DNA of 64,000 nucleotides, taken from positions 12,934,856 to 12,998,855 of the forward strand of contig NC_064040.1 of NCBI RefSeq assembly GCF_932526225.1. Reading direction: 5' to 3'. The notes beneath the pieces were generated by a model. It was not told where the DNA came from. It searched no databases and saw only the letters and a program-made list of their open reading frames with translations. The stretch is from Nematostella vectensis (lineage: Eukaryota > Cnidaria > Anthozoa > Actiniaria > Edwardsiidae). A program made the translations under genes and the position numbers. Positions within the stretch are counted from its first letter, which is position 1; each line of letters starts with the position of its first letter. This document shows, in pieces, positions 1 through 29,159 of the stretch.

Positions 1-240
1 CCAACCAACCAACCAACCAACCAACCAACCAACCAACCAACCAACCAACCAACCAACCAACCAACCAACCAACCAACCAACCAACCAACCAACCAACCAA
101 CCAACCAGCCAACCAACCAACCAGCCAACCAACCAACCAACCAACCAACCAACCAACCAACCAACCAACCAACCAACCAACCAACCAACCAACCAACCAA
201 CCAACTAACTAACTAACTAACTAACTTACTAACTAGCTAG
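1..240. repeat. (CCAA)n microsatellite passing into (CTAA)n
   Basis: The first ~204 bases are a nearly pure CCAA tetranucleotide run with a few CCAG interruptions, followed by ~35 bases of CTAA/CTAG. The period is 4 and the run touches the window edge, so its full length is unknown. It lies in, or just beyond, the aftiphilin intron that follows the last visible exon. Confidence 0.95.
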
Positions 241-619
241 CCTAGACTAACTAACTAACCCATAGCATCTTAAAATACACTTGATATAAGAAATATAGTA
301 AAAACAGCATTTTTTCAATGAAAAATGCTTTACATGTACCTTTGTAACCCAAATCCCCTTGCCTAGGATCCCCTCCCCCCTTTCAGTGTTGTAGTCTGAC
401 ACCTCGAACCTTTGTCCTCAACACTGAATAGGGGAGAGCGGGAAATTATTGTGTTTCCACTTTAGAAAAAAAATGACATGTTGAGGATATATCAACTGAA
501 TTAGAAATCATGTTATCAACCATTAAATTTGCTGATTATATAGTGAAATAAAAGAACAATAAGCAACATGGTGTCATCTACTTCTTTAACATTGCTGCCC
601 TGAGTAGAGATGTACATAC
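241..619. other. Non-coding stretch downstream of the last visible AFTPH exon
   Basis: No open frame resembling the conserved aftiphilin C terminus is present on the minus strand here. A splice donor (GTATGT) directly follows the exon at 620-724, so this is read as intron. The final AFTPH exon(s) should lie to the left of the window. Nothing else is recognised. Confidence 0.6.
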
Positions 620-3600
620 CAGGCTTGCGTTCAGAGGTGCTGGAAGCCAGGAAGTCTAAGTCTAGGGAAGAGGACTCAGACGACAAGCTGTCAGACGATG
701 AGTTGTCCTTGGAATCTAGAGGTGCTAAAAGAAAAACATAAATCAAAGACTGTTCTGGAGCAGTAGCTAAAATCAATGTGACAACATTTGTATCGCTGCA
801 ATAGCATTGATATTACTGTATTTAGCATTACAACATAGGGTATGAAGAAGAGGAAAAAATGTTCTGAATAATTTTCATGCAGAGATAACCAAATTTTGTA
901 TTCAGGGTCCAACAAACCTTATCACTTATCACAACTAACCTGATTGTCTGGAAAGAGCAGATTTGGCCAGGCCCAAACCAACCTAAGATTAGAATTTAGA
1001 TCAGAATTAAACGAATTAGAACAATAACAATAAAAATAATGATAACAATAAAAATAAAAATAATGATAATGATAATGATAAAAATGATAATAAAGATATG
1101 GCAATACAGATAATAATAGCGATAACTGTATTGATACTTCTGACTATAATATATGATGATCAATATAAAATATTGAAACCTAAGAGATTTCAAGTACAGG
1201 GAAAAAAATGACTCACATTAGGAAATTGCATGCTTGAATGTGAAGGAAGGCTGAATGGATCTTGTGTGAATGTAGTGTCCTGGGTATGAGATGGAGCAAC
1301 TCCTCCTCTTGTAGGTTCCAAGAGGCCCTTTAAACATGTTCACATCAATGTCAATGTAAGAAACAATAAAACCAAAAATATTTAATGAATGAGGTCAAAT
1401 TTAAAAGATTTCAAAATCTGATGATGTCCTAGCTTGGATTCATTGGGGCTAACATTTTACCCACACAAAGAAACTTGCACTAAATCTTGCTTTCTGTTTG
1501 GTAATACAATTTTTTTGTTATTACAAAAAAAATCTGCACAATTTTGAGGTGAGGCACCGTGATGAAGGTGAACCATAACCTTGACATACTTTGACATGGA
1601 AGCACCTTTCCTTGCGATAAACTTGCAAGAGTGAAGGAATATATACAATATAATCGTTAATATAAGACTTATAAATATAAAATTAATTTACCATTCCAGT
1701 GGAAAAAAATGGCATCACAGTTGATTTAGATGTAGACTGAAAACTTGTAGTGGTCTGTAAAAAGATAAAAACATGGTGTTATATACATCTATTGCATTGC
1801 AACAATGACCCAATAATGACTGACAAGTGCACAAATGAGTGACAGGTGCACAAATGAGTGACAGGTGCACAAATTAGTGACAAGTGTACAAATGAGTGAC
1901 AGGTGCACAAATTAGTGACAGGTGCACAAGTGACTGGCAAGTGTACAAGTGACTGACAAGTGCATAAATTAGTGACAGGTGCACAAATGAGTGACAAGTG
2001 TACAAATGAGTGACAAGTGCACAAATGAGAGACAAGTGTACAAGTGAGTGACAAGTGCACAAATGAGTGACAAGTGCACAAATGAGTGACAAGTGTACAA
2101 GTGAGTGACAGGTGCACAAATGAGTGACAAGTGTACAAATGAGTGACAAGTGTACAAATGAGTGACAAGTGTACAAATGAGTGACAAGTGCATAAATGAG
2201 TGACAAGTGCACAAATGAGTGACAAGTGCACAAATGAGTGACAGGTGCACAAGTGACAAGTGTACAAATGAGTGACAAGTGCATAAATTAGTGACAGGTG
2301 CACAAATGAGTGACAAGTGTACAAATGAGTGACAAGTGCACAAATGAGAGACAAGTGTACAAGTGAGTGACAAGTGCACAAATGAGTGACAAGTGCACAA
2401 ATGAGTGACAAGTGTACAAGTGAGTGACAGGTGCACAAATGAGTGACAAGTGTACAAATGAGTGACAAGTGTACAAATGAGTGACAAGTGTACAAATGAG
2501 TGACAAGTGCATAAATGAGTGACAAGTGCACAAATGAGTGACAAGTGCACAAATGAGTGACAGGTGCACAAGTGACAAGTGTACAAATGAGTGACAAGTG
2601 TACAAATGAGTGACAAATGCACAAATGGGTGACAGGTTCACAAGTGACAAGTGCGCAAGTGATCGGCAAGAGGGTAACATAGTGTCATGACATGCAATAC
2701 CTGTGATCTGACAGGTAGCATGTTGAGGGCTTCCAGCAACTTGCTGTGATGGCAAGAGAGTGACCACTCAAATCTTAGACTGCCATCTTGTTGGGACATA
2801 AGTAGCTCCTTCAACATACTGCTGATTGAAAAAGAAATGTCATTGCCATTTCGAGTTGCTTGATAATTGCATAAAAATATATCATATTAAAACGTAATAT
2901 ATTGCATAAAAAGTGCTTCAAAAACTTGTTTGTTAGCCATTTTGCCTATTACAGAAAGTGGGTGGATTTGGTCATGGGAATGGAGTTTTTTTACACTCCT
3001 ATGGTAAAGAAGGGTCGAATGGAATACACTTCATCACTCCTGGTTACCATAGTAGTTTAACATACAAATACTAATGAAGCCTTTGATAATAACAAATAAT
3101 GCCAAATACAAGCAAACAAAAAGAGACATTGAATGCCTATTATTTTCTTGTTTCCAATATTAGTCTGCTAGATGCAAAATTAACTGTGAGGTTAAAAAAG
3201 ATGTGATGGTACTCTGTCTCAAAAATTAGTGAGCTACAGTAATCAGCAAAGATATATTTTTAAGAATGACCCAACTTGGAACTGAGAGGCACAACTTTCT
3301 TGTGGCCCTCTCTCCAACACAGAGGCCATGCCTGCGATCATACTCTATAATAGACTATTAATTTAATACTCATTTTACTAAGCCAGTTTAAAATAAAAGA
3401 TTAGGGATCCATATAACTCACAAACCTTGATTTGTTGTTTTCCAGTATTTTAAGCAAAAATGACACTACCAAAGATTTGCCAAGCTTAAAGTCATCTGGT
3501 CGTGTAATACTCAGAGAAACTGGACCAGCAAGCTGACTAATCATACTGTTTGGGTGTGGTTTGAAGATTGACAATCCCTGGTAATACAAATTGCACATTT

Positions 3601-6600
3601 ATGTCAACACCATGTCTACTTCTGTGCTAAAAAAAATCACAGTTACGGTAGCTTATCCTGTGGTGGTATTTGACAAAAACAAAAAAGGAATGTATACCTT
3701 TTGCAAAAATCACAGTTACAGTTACAGTTACTGCTAATCCTGCATTGGTCTTTGACAAAACATAACACATGTATACCTTTTGTGAAGTACTGCTTTGAGA
3801 TATGGTTGTTGTTTCTATAGATGTTTTTTTGAAGGTAGTATCTGAAGGATCTGAATGACTCTTGTTTGCACTAGAAAATTCAGCAAAACCAGATGTTTCA
3901 GATGAGCTGAAATCTGCAAAGCCATCATCCACACGCTCTTTTTCATTTGAGGGGTTTGCTTGACTTTGTTTTGTTTGCAAAGCAATTTTAGGGATAACAG
4001 TCTTTAAAGAGTTGCTCTTCATATCAGAGTCGCTGAAATCTCCAAAATCATCATCCTTGTTTGCATTTAACTTTCCTTTTTGTCCAGTGCAGCCATCACT
4101 TTTATTGTAAGACTCTTTTGTGGGAGTTTCAAAGTTACTAAAATCCCCATAATCATCACTGTCACTTGTTTCTGTTGATTTCAATTGTTTCTGTTCAGGG
4201 GGTGAGGCCTTCTGAGCAGAGGAAAAAGTATCAAAATTGTCCTTAGCTGGTATGGCTTCTGATGACTTAAAATCATCAAAATCAGCAAAACCATCATGAT
4301 TGTCATCATCATCATTATCAGCACCAGTATGCATAACTGATGTCTTAAGTGACTGATTTTTCAAGTTTTCTGGAGAACCAGAAAAAGCATTGAAATCGTC
4401 CTTGGCTGCTGATGGGGTTGATGTGTGAAAGTCATCAAAACCATTATCCTCATTGTCTTCAGTTGATATCGCACTTTGGTTTTCCTTCGAATTTTGCTCC
4501 TCATCATCTGTTTTGAGTGCTGATGCTTTGAGGCCATCAAAACTCCCAAACTCATTATCATCTGCAATTTGATTCTCTACCAATCTTGTTTTACAACCGT
4601 GGGAACCCTCAATCTTACTATCAGTTGTTGTAGTTATAGATGTTTTGAAGCCATCAAAATCACCAAAGTCATCATCATCTTCATTTTGATTCTCTTCCAA
4701 TACCATTTTATGACCGTGTGAACCCTCAAACTTACTATCAGTTGTTGTAGTTACAGATGCTTTGAAGCCATCAAAATCACCAAAGTCATCATCATCTTCA
4801 TTTTGATTCTCTTCCAATCTTGTTTTATAACAGTGTGAACCCTTAATCTTACTATCAGTTGTTGTAGGTATAGATACTTTGAAGCCATCAAAATCACCAA
4901 AGTCATCATCATCTTCATTTTGATTCTCTTCAAATCCCATTTTATGACCGTGTGAACCCTCAAGCTTACTATCAGTTGTTGTAGTTACAGATGCTTTGAA
5001 GCCATCAAAATCACCAAAGTCATCATCATCCTCTTTTTGTTTCTCTTCCAATCCCATTTTATGACCGTGTGAACCCTCAAACTTACTATCAGTTGTTGTA
5101 GTTACAGATGCTTTGAAGCCATCAAAATCACCAAAGTCATCGTCCTCATTTTTCTCAAATCTTATTTTATAAATGTGTGGATCATCAGACTTGCTATCAG
5201 TTGTTGTAGGTATAGAGGCCTTGAACCCATCAAAATCATCAAAGTCATCATCATTGTGACTAGCAACAGTAGCATGGATGGAATTATCAGTAGGTTGTTC
5301 AACACCATCTTCATTACCTTTTGTGATTGCCTGTAAGTTACTAAAACTATTATCATCATCTGGAGTATCTTTCCCACTATAAGAACTAATGTCCATTTGC
5401 AATGAGGGTAATTCCTTGGAAGACTGTTGACCCTCTGAAGAGCTTTCTGCAAATTCACCAAAGTGATTATCGCCAGGTTCTTTGTCTGAAGAAAGTGCTG
5501 CACATGAAAAATGCCTATTGTCTCCTTGATGTCTTAATTCTTTTGGACTGTCTCTATTCCTTTGAGAATCACTTACATGCCTGGATTTAACAATAGATAT
5601 TCCCTTACTTCCAGACTGAGACCCACCGGAGTCTTTAAATCCATAATCTGAATTACCTTGTTCCCTTTTGCTATCAAGCTGTGAATCAGAAGTAGATGAT
5701 GCCATTTCCTTAGGTGAAAAGGAATTATCTTTACAAGTGGAACCACCAAATCCATTATCTCCAGAACTAATGCTCTCTATATCACTATGGCCAGTTTTAG
5801 AACTTGTTAAATCATCCAGAGGTGGGGGACTATGTAATGCAAAATCCCCAAAGTCTTCATCAGAGGATAGGTTGCCCAGTGACTCAACCTTCTTATGATC
5901 ATCAATTTCATGTGGCTCTTCCTTGTTAGTTGTTCCGGATTTACCAGTGTCAAACAAGATACCTTCAGACCCAGATGCATGTTTATCATTATGATTTGAC
6001 GGCTGATTATTAGATACTTGCACAGAAGTACTGCTTTTGTAAGCAGGCAAATTAGATGGGACTTGTGAGCTCTGGAAACTTTCAAAGTCATCATCACTGT
6101 CTGAAAAACATTCAAACCCATCCTGAACACCTGGGGATTTTGCAACTTTTGACACATGGTTATCAGGTATACTCTCTTTTATGTGGTGGGACTGAAAATC
6201 ATCTCCATCAACATTTGAGACATGGAAATTATTTGGAGATAAGTTCACAGGCAATACACTTCCATTACTACTCTTTACTGCATGCATATCAGGTTGGACT
6301 TCTGAACTCTGAAAACTTTCAAATTCTTCATCACTGTCTGAGAAACACCCAAAATTATCCGAAGCCTTTAGAGAATTTTCGGTTTTTCTATTGCTGTCCT
6401 TTGGAAACTTCTCTATGCTTGGTGATGTTTTTGTTGCATTCGATGGTGTTATCGTCCAACTGGTGGCCAAAGAATCTTTCGCGTTTCCATCATCGCTAAA
6501 ATTTCCGAAACTTGCAAAGCCACCAAAATCATCATCTTTTGTATTATCACTTGGATCAGGAGAAGTGTTTTGATTTGAGATCGACGCACCATTGATGGAT

Positions 6601-6830
6601 TCGTTGCATAACTGAGATGCCTTGCTCGTATCGCTGAGGTTAGCCGCTAATTTCGATTGATTGTCCCTGAAAACGATATCACCGTCATCATCCTCAAGGG
6701 TGTCATCTAGCGGTGGGGGCCCATCAGCGAAGACAGAGCCTAAGTTTGCTCCATATAAATTCGAGTTCTTCAGTCCATAGTTGTATTTGGACTTCTTGTC
6801 ATACTGGGAAGTCAAATAATGCTCGCTCAT
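620..6830 (-). CDS. AFTPH: Aftiphilin (clathrin/AP-1 accessory protein), 3' end outside window
   Basis: Aftiphilin binds the gamma-ear of AP-1 and clathrin and acts in trans-Golgi/endosome trafficking. Seven coding exons fit in phase: 3777-6830, 3426-3577, 2701-2818, 1692-1754, 1217-1327, 940-982 and 620-724, about 1215 codons; the last ends on a GTATGT donor, so the C terminus is missing. The first exon (1018 codons, ATG at 6830) starts with an acidic segment containing GPPPLDDTLEDDDGDI, like the vertebrate N terminus, and is packed with Phi-G-[DE]-F type gamma-ear motifs (DDFGGF, DDFGDF). The conserved C-terminal part is recognisable: DGSLRFEWSL, then TVMPFFSTGM spliced to GLLEPTRGG, then SSMQFPNVGLGLAKSAL and SSSLDLDFL. 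Exon 3426-3577 is the least conserved, but its phase fits both neighbours. A 39-residue repeat occupies roughly residues 520-770. The intron at 1755-2700 holds a 19-bp minisatellite. Confidence 0.9.
1815..2668. repeat. 19-bp minisatellite in AFTPH intron
   Basis: About 44 copies of a 19-bp unit of the type GACAAGTGCACAAATGAGT fill most of the intron between AFTPH exons 2701-2818 and 1692-1754. Variants alternate GTGCACAAATG, GTGTACAAGTG and GTGCATAAATTAG. A block beginning with the ATAAATTAG variant at 1960 recurs at 2279, so ~319 bp has been duplicated as a higher-order unit. The array reaches within ~35 bp of the exon 2701-2818 donor. The long minus-strand frames through it follow from a period not divisible by three and lacking stops. 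Confidence 0.95.
4530..5262 (-). repeat. 117-bp in-frame coding repeat inside AFTPH exon 1
   Basis: The AFTPH reading frame carries six 39-residue modules plus a degenerate seventh, each centred on DDDFGDFDGFKAS followed by TTTTDSK and a GSHGHK segment. At DNA level the GCCATCAAAATC word recurs at 4650, 4767, 4884, 5001 and 5118, exactly 117 bp apart, with a shorter variant near 5226. Each module contributes overlapping DFGDF and FDGF elements expected to bind the AP-1/GGA gamma-ear, so the block looks like a multivalency array. Confidence 0.95.
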
Positions 6831-7330
6831 CTTTCTTGGTAGATCTCTCCTTCTCTAAAATATACGCATCTTCAAGTAAAAGACCTATAAACTTTATGAC
6901 CGTAGATACTTTGTGAACGGCGTACAAATTATAATGGTTAATAACAAGGAAGTAAAATGTGTCCAATTGTGTTCCGGAGACGGCACTAGGCTATCGCTTC
7001 CATTTTCAGTCTTTGATTTCAAAAGCTTAGTGTTATCCTATGATTTCCTGACATCAGGCTATAGGCGTAAGGTAGCATTTCCTATCTTTCAAGGAAACAA
7101 TAATCGTAAAAGTGTTCAGGTTGTAAGTAAGGGTAGTTTCTCTTATTTTAGTGGTGGTAGTTCGTTTCTATTTCGCGACATCAGCACCAGCCCGCCATTA
7201 CAATCCCAGCATCCTTTGTGGTAGTTCGATTATTTTCACGGCCTCGTCCCCAGAGCCTTCTGGGTAATTTCCAATATGGCGTCTAGCTGACGACGTCACA
7301 TTAAATATTACCCAGAAGACCTTGGGGGAG
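6831..7330. promoter_or_regulatory. AFTPH upstream region with inverted repeat, CRE-like and YY1-like sites
   Basis: This is the 5' flank of AFTPH, whose ATG is at 6830. It contains a ~20-bp imperfect inverted repeat: CTTCTGGGTAAT at about 7257-7268 and its complement ATTACCCAGAAG at about 7307-7318. Between the arms lie CAATATGGCGTC (7272-7283, 11 of 12 bases of the YY1 consensus CAAnATGGCGGC) and GACGTCAC (7292-7299, a CRE half-palindrome). The inverted arms could equally be a small foldback transposon. No TATA box stands out. Promoter function is inferred from position. Confidence 0.4.
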
Positions 7331-8464
7331 AGGTAGGATCATTTTCTCTTGGTTGAGCGCAGTCCGTCCCCTCCCCCAAAGATTTAGGGTAAAAATTTTG
7401 ATACCCAAAAATCAATGGGAACGATCGACTTCCTGGTTCAACCCACCTAAAAAAATGGCAAGTGTGACAAATTGCTTGCATTAATTAACCCCTGAACAAA
7501 ACAAGAAAATACATTCACACAAACCATGACCCAACATGACACAAATAACTTTTATTATCTTTCTACAAGAGAATCATTGTGACATTTTTTTTTCAAAAGC
7601 TTAAAATATGATACTTCCAGGCCTAGGTCGCCATCTGCCAATGCATAAAAGTCTTGAAATGGGGGTAGTCTTGCCTTAAAACTTCTTACTCTTTAATTCA
7701 AAGAGTATAATAACTTATAATAAAATGCTTAGGTACTTCCTTTTGGTTCAGAGTATTATCTATTATGGGGAGCCATATTTTAGGGAAAAGTCCCAAAAAT
7801 TATGTAGTGGTGTGGAATGTTAACAGAAAACAACTCAGACATCGTCCTTTCTGACCCAGTGGCTATTTGCTGAGCACACTATGACAAACTTCAGCTGAAC
7901 ACAAGGGTCCAGAAGACTTTTCTCTATCTGCTACACAAGGCTAACCCATCCGACCAATCAGAACAATCTGGACCAATCAGAACAATCTGGACCAATAAGA
8001 ACAATCTGGCGCTTCAGTCATTATCAGTTATATAGTGTGTGTAGTGTTTGTTAAAATGAAAAGAGGCAAGGTTAAGATCTTCACCAAAAATAAAGCTAAG
8101 TTAATAAAATAAAAATCATAGAATTATGGGAGGGGATCTACTTTTTGTCCAAGATGGAAAATCAGTTTAAGGCTTCAAGGACTGGTTAATTTACTAAACA
8201 CTAATAGCAAGAGTGTAACAGGAGCATGACTGGCTCGGTCCACGGCACTGGTTCCGCTGTTTTTTTCCAAATTCTCTCTTACTCGAATGAGGAGTTGTCT
8301 TTTCTACAAATATATACATTCCCTTTCCAGTCCTTACTGCAGATAACTATATCCACAGTACAGCCTAGATAGACTGTGATTATGTTACAATCGAAGAGCA
8401 CTGGAATCCTAAGGAGAGATTCCTTTGCTCTGCACTTGGTTTGAGCGAAGATTCTATCAACAGT
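7331..8464 (-). other. Probable YY1 3' untranslated region and intergenic DNA
   Basis: This stretch follows the YY1 stop codon at 8465-8467. No coding exon is recognised on either strand. The reverse complement of TTTATT at 7551-7556 is AATAAA and would make a 3'UTR of about 0.9 kb. A short GACCAATCAGAACAATCTG direct repeat lies near 7950-8010. Confidence 0.5.
7551..7556 (-). terminator. Candidate YY1 polyadenylation signal (AATAAA)
   Basis: TTTATT on the plus strand reads AATAAA in the sense of YY1, about 910 bp after its stop codon. Assignment rests on position only. Confidence 0.35.
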
Positions 8465-25560
<17,096 letters not shown>

Positions 25561-25734
25561 GGGGGGGGGGCTCAGAGGTACAAGTAAGCACTACAATAAA
25601 GTACAATTAATCAAATGTAATCAGCATATTTAACAGTAACGAACTCGTTGAAACGACTCGTATTAGTAGGCCTCTGATACGATGTAGAATTAGACCTGAG
25701 GTTATACCCTGAATCATGTGTAATGCGACGCCCT

Positions 25735-26960
25735 TTAACCCATTGACTCCTGGCTATTTTTGGGCTGAATTTACAAAAAACAGACTGAAAACAGATACCT
25801 CCCCCCCTATTCTGAGTTTTATACAGCCCATCAAAGTCAAACACAGCTGCACCTAGTCAGCGGTATCCAAGCTTTCCAACAGTGCTTTGCGGTCCCCACT
25901 TTTAATCCCTCGTCGTTGTGCTGAAGCCAGCACAAGTTGATGGTTGCTTGTATTTTTCATCAAAAATACAGCTATGAGCATATTAGGAGAGTGTCTCAGG
26001 ACATCATGAAGTCTTTTGGGGCATAATTGAGTGCTTTGCTTATGGATATTTGCAAGCAAAGGTGGATTCATGATGATTTTTTCTTGTTTGGCTTTGCCTG
26101 GATGAGAAAATAGTTTTCTAATGAATCACCACAGCTCTCCTAAGTGCTGTTTTTTCTGAAACCAAATTGATTCCAAAATTGTTTACACTGCTATTCTGGG
26201 TCTGTATGAGCTGGAATTGATTTGTTTGGCTTTGGGGTGAAAAAACCATCTGACTTTGGGGAGAGGAGTGTTGACTGGCCCTCCCCTCGTGAATTTTCCC
26301 CTGGATCTCCCAGAATGCTTTGCAATACGTTAAGACATCTTCGTGGTTGTACAAGCCTTCAAGGAGTGGACATTGTGTTTTGAGGCCATGGAAATGTACC
26401 TGGAGGATCAGAATAAAGGTATCTATTTGTGTCTTGAGCTGTGTTTGCTGATCTCTCTCCCTTGTGTGGTATTTTGAGCGTTTTATTGAGAGGGGTGATT
26501 CTGCTTTTCTCTCCTTGTTCGATTTGAGATTTGTCAAAGAACCTGTGCTATTATTTGGCTTAAGAGCAGATGCCAACACCTTGGTTGGATGCATATATGC
26601 AAGACCATTTATCCCTTAGACTGATGCCTGAGTATCTTCATCTTGTTGTGTTGATTTTGCATTTATTAATTTTTTGGGTTGTGGGTACTTCCCAAAGCCG
26701 GTACAGGCCGGTTGAGGGGTCAATGTGTTAATGATAGGAAAAAGAGGATTCTCTGATTTGATGCTGGAAGCGAACCGCTGGCATGCAATACTTCTTCGCT
26801 TGTGCAACATTGGAAGGTTTGCAAGCGTGAGTGAACCCTCATAACTACGACCTGGGAAAGCGATCTTGAGCGCGCGCCTCTGAACATTCTCTAGGGCGTC
26901 AGACAGATAATTTAGAAGGTTTACGAAGGCTGCTAATTCATAGTAGATAATTGGCACTTG
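25735..26960 (-). mobile_element. 3' end of a non-LTR retrotransposon (LINE), copy A
   Basis: On the minus strand 26616-26957 translates to a typical tail of LINE reverse transcriptase ORFs: LSDALENVQRRALKIAFPG, SYEGSLTLANLPMLHKRR and ACQRFASSI. A stop and ~880 bp of 3' sequence follow. That 3' part (25735-26718) is nearly identical to 38573-39578, in the same orientation. The copy is 5'-truncated: no reverse transcriptase core or endonuclease is present. Confidence 0.8.
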
Positions 26961-28700
26961 GTCATGGTCAATACTACCACTCTCTCCCCCCCCCCCCCCC
27001 CCTCAGCAGGTCCTTGTACGCGCCTGGAAGCGTACTCATATACAGCTATTTAAAAAAAAGTTGTCCCAATGCCGTACGCGAGTGAGCGTGAGTATTGGTA
27101 ATATGTTGCTAAGAATTTTTATTATATTTTAAGGACTTTATAAAAAAAGATTTTTGTTCTGCTATTCTGACAGCGCTTAACGAGTTTGCGCCGGTAGTAA
27201 AGAATAAACATAGTCTGAAAAAACATATATTACCAACCATACTACCTTGCGTAATTGGACGTTTTTTGAAATAGCTGTATTCTATGAGGTATGCCCTGAA
27301 GAAGTCTTATTAAAGACGAAAATTTGGCAGAGTCGAATTCCAGTTTTTGGTGTATTGTATTCATTGTTCTGGTACGAGATCACGACAGTTTGGGCTTTTT
27401 GATTCTATGAGGTATGCGATACAGGGGGGCGCGCGCACCTCCCGCCCTCCAAAAAGTGGGTTATATCTTATCGAAGGATCCATATGAAATCTATGACTGC
27501 GCACTCCCGACCCCCCCAGCCATTCCTGGGAATAGGCATCAAACGCAATTAGAAAAGATAGACAAGTGCTGTAAAAACGGCGTTATAATGCGGATAGCGC
27601 ATTTTTGTAGACGAAGCAATTGCAAGGGTTGCACTACATGACCAAATGATCTCGAGACAGACACTGAAACAGAATAGCGGCAGTGGCATTCTAATGGACC
27701 CCAAATTCAATTCATCAATGCAACGAACCAAGTACAAGGAGGGGTTTTGGGGTTATACCCCCTTAGATCTGTTGTTCAGTTATTAATATTTGAAGTAAGA
27801 TGGCTTTGTAAGTGGGAAAGTACACAGTATTTTTAAATGTCTCTGGGGAAAAGGTGAAGGCGTTAGACAATCATAACTCACACTGAGGCTAAGTTCAAAC
27901 GTCGTATTATCCATGCGCCGTATTCAATGCAAATTGATGCAAATGAACCAGGTGCATTGTTTTATCTTCATTTGCAATGTAATGATTACGGCCCAAGGAA
28001 CATGTGACAAGTTTGGTGCCTCTACTAAAAGTGCACAGAAGAGCTATTTTTGTTTAAGCTTGCCTCCCCACTATAATGGAAGACACGACGTTTGTGCATG
28101 GCCTGAGTGTCCGTAATACATGGGCCATATGGCAATATCACAGTCGAATAATATTACAATGTCCGGGGCTGTCTGGTCTATCTAGCCTAAAGGGGGGGGG
28201 GGGGAGGGCTCTATAAAAGTAGAATCTATAGATTGGGTTGATCATCCTATCTTTTAAGGTACAAAATTCTACCAACTGCTACCCTTCGGGGGTATTCAAA
28301 GATTCTTTCGATCTACTATTCCTTAGGGGGTCTCAAGCCAATAAATCATCAATCATCTATAACCAATAACAACAGGACTTGAGACAAGTTGACAGTACTC
28401 TCATCAAAGTCGTCAGAAAAGGAATGTGGTAAATGGCAGTGACTTTTAAGAGGACCGAAATTAGATTGAAGAACACTTAAATGTTGCTTTTAGTGCTACC
28501 TCTAAGGTTTATTTGATTTGACAACACCTAATGAACTACCACTAAAGGATAAGAATATCCAAGTGAGAACCCTCCATCGGCTGTCAAGACATTGTTGTTT
28601 ATCTTTCTATCTATCTAGATGCAATAATCTAGACGTTATGTGAGCGGAACATGGTGTCTCCGTATGAAATGAATAAAAACAGTCACATCAATAACATGCT
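26961..28700. other. Intergenic DNA with repeat fragments
   Basis: No convincing exon on either strand. It contains a poly-C tract (26988-27002) next to a GTACGCGCCTGGAAGCGTAC segment, another C-rich repeat near 27500-27540, and an ATCTATCT-rich patch. The poly-C tract followed by (C)CCTGGGTACGC-type sequence recurs elsewhere in the window, so these are probably small dispersed elements. None could be assigned to a family. Confidence 0.5.
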
Positions 28701-28705
28701 TAAAG

Positions 28706-28711
28706 TTTATT
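28706..28711 (-). terminator. Candidate TECPR2 polyadenylation signal (AATAAA)
   Basis: TTTATT on the plus strand gives AATAAA in the TECPR2 sense, ~450 bp past the stop codon. It was the first such hexamer found downstream. If used, the MITE at 28759-29061 would lie inside the 3'UTR. Confidence 0.35.
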
Positions 28712-28758
28712 TTGTCTTCCATTAAAAAAGACTATTTTTCTTGAGACAACTCAGACAA

Positions 28759-29061
28759 TTACTGTCGAATCCGTTGTATCGTGACGCCGCATTTTAAAAA
28801 CATCGATTTGTTTTTGTCTTTTGGGATTTTCTGTTGCGCCAGTCAAATTATTCTAAGCCAATCGATTCTTGCCATCTCTCGCCTACTGCAGTTGCCTGGC
28901 ATTCTGTCGCGACACTGTCTGGTTTCCGTCCAGAGGATAGCCAGGGAAGTGCACAAAGCGAGACTCTAATTGGCTGAGAATGGTTTTGCTGACGGAACAG
29001 AAGACAAAAAACAAATCGTGTTTTGAAAATGCGGGTAGCGATACAACGGATTCGACAGTAA
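28759..29061. mobile_element. MITE with long terminal inverted repeats
   Basis: The 303-bp element begins TTACTGTCGAATCCGTTGTA and ends with its exact complement TACAACGGATTCGACAGTAA. The inverted similarity continues with mismatches for roughly 100 bp on each side, including a shared CGATTTGTTTTT stretch and a GCCAAT box. There is no open frame of transposase type, so it is a non-autonomous DNA element. It sits ~100 bp downstream of the TECPR2 stop codon. Confidence 0.85.
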
Positions 29062-29159
29062 ACTACTCTCAATTTAGTATTGAGGTTGTTCGATATTTGT
29101 ATTTTTATGTATTATGAAAACACCCCAAATCAACCAGCCATGGTTTGCTAGGATGTGTA

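Noticed and set aside
1-240. Telomeric or subtelomeric sequence
   Set aside because: CCAA/CTAA tetranucleotides are not the metazoan TTAGGG/CCCTAA repeat.
1779-2767. Long minus-strand frames of THLCTCHSFVHLSL-type repeats
   Set aside because: They are translation of a 19-bp minisatellite inside an AFTPH intron; no start context, no family, and several frames are open at once.
3240-3370. Possible extra AFTPH exon between 2818 and 3426
   Set aside because: The exons on either side already join in phase (AG plus T giving Ser) and no conserved sequence is visible here.
27290-27345. CCTGAAGAAG...AAGACGAAA segment suggestive of a Penelope-like element end
   Set aside because: A short motif only; no reverse transcriptase or GIY-YIG frame nearby.
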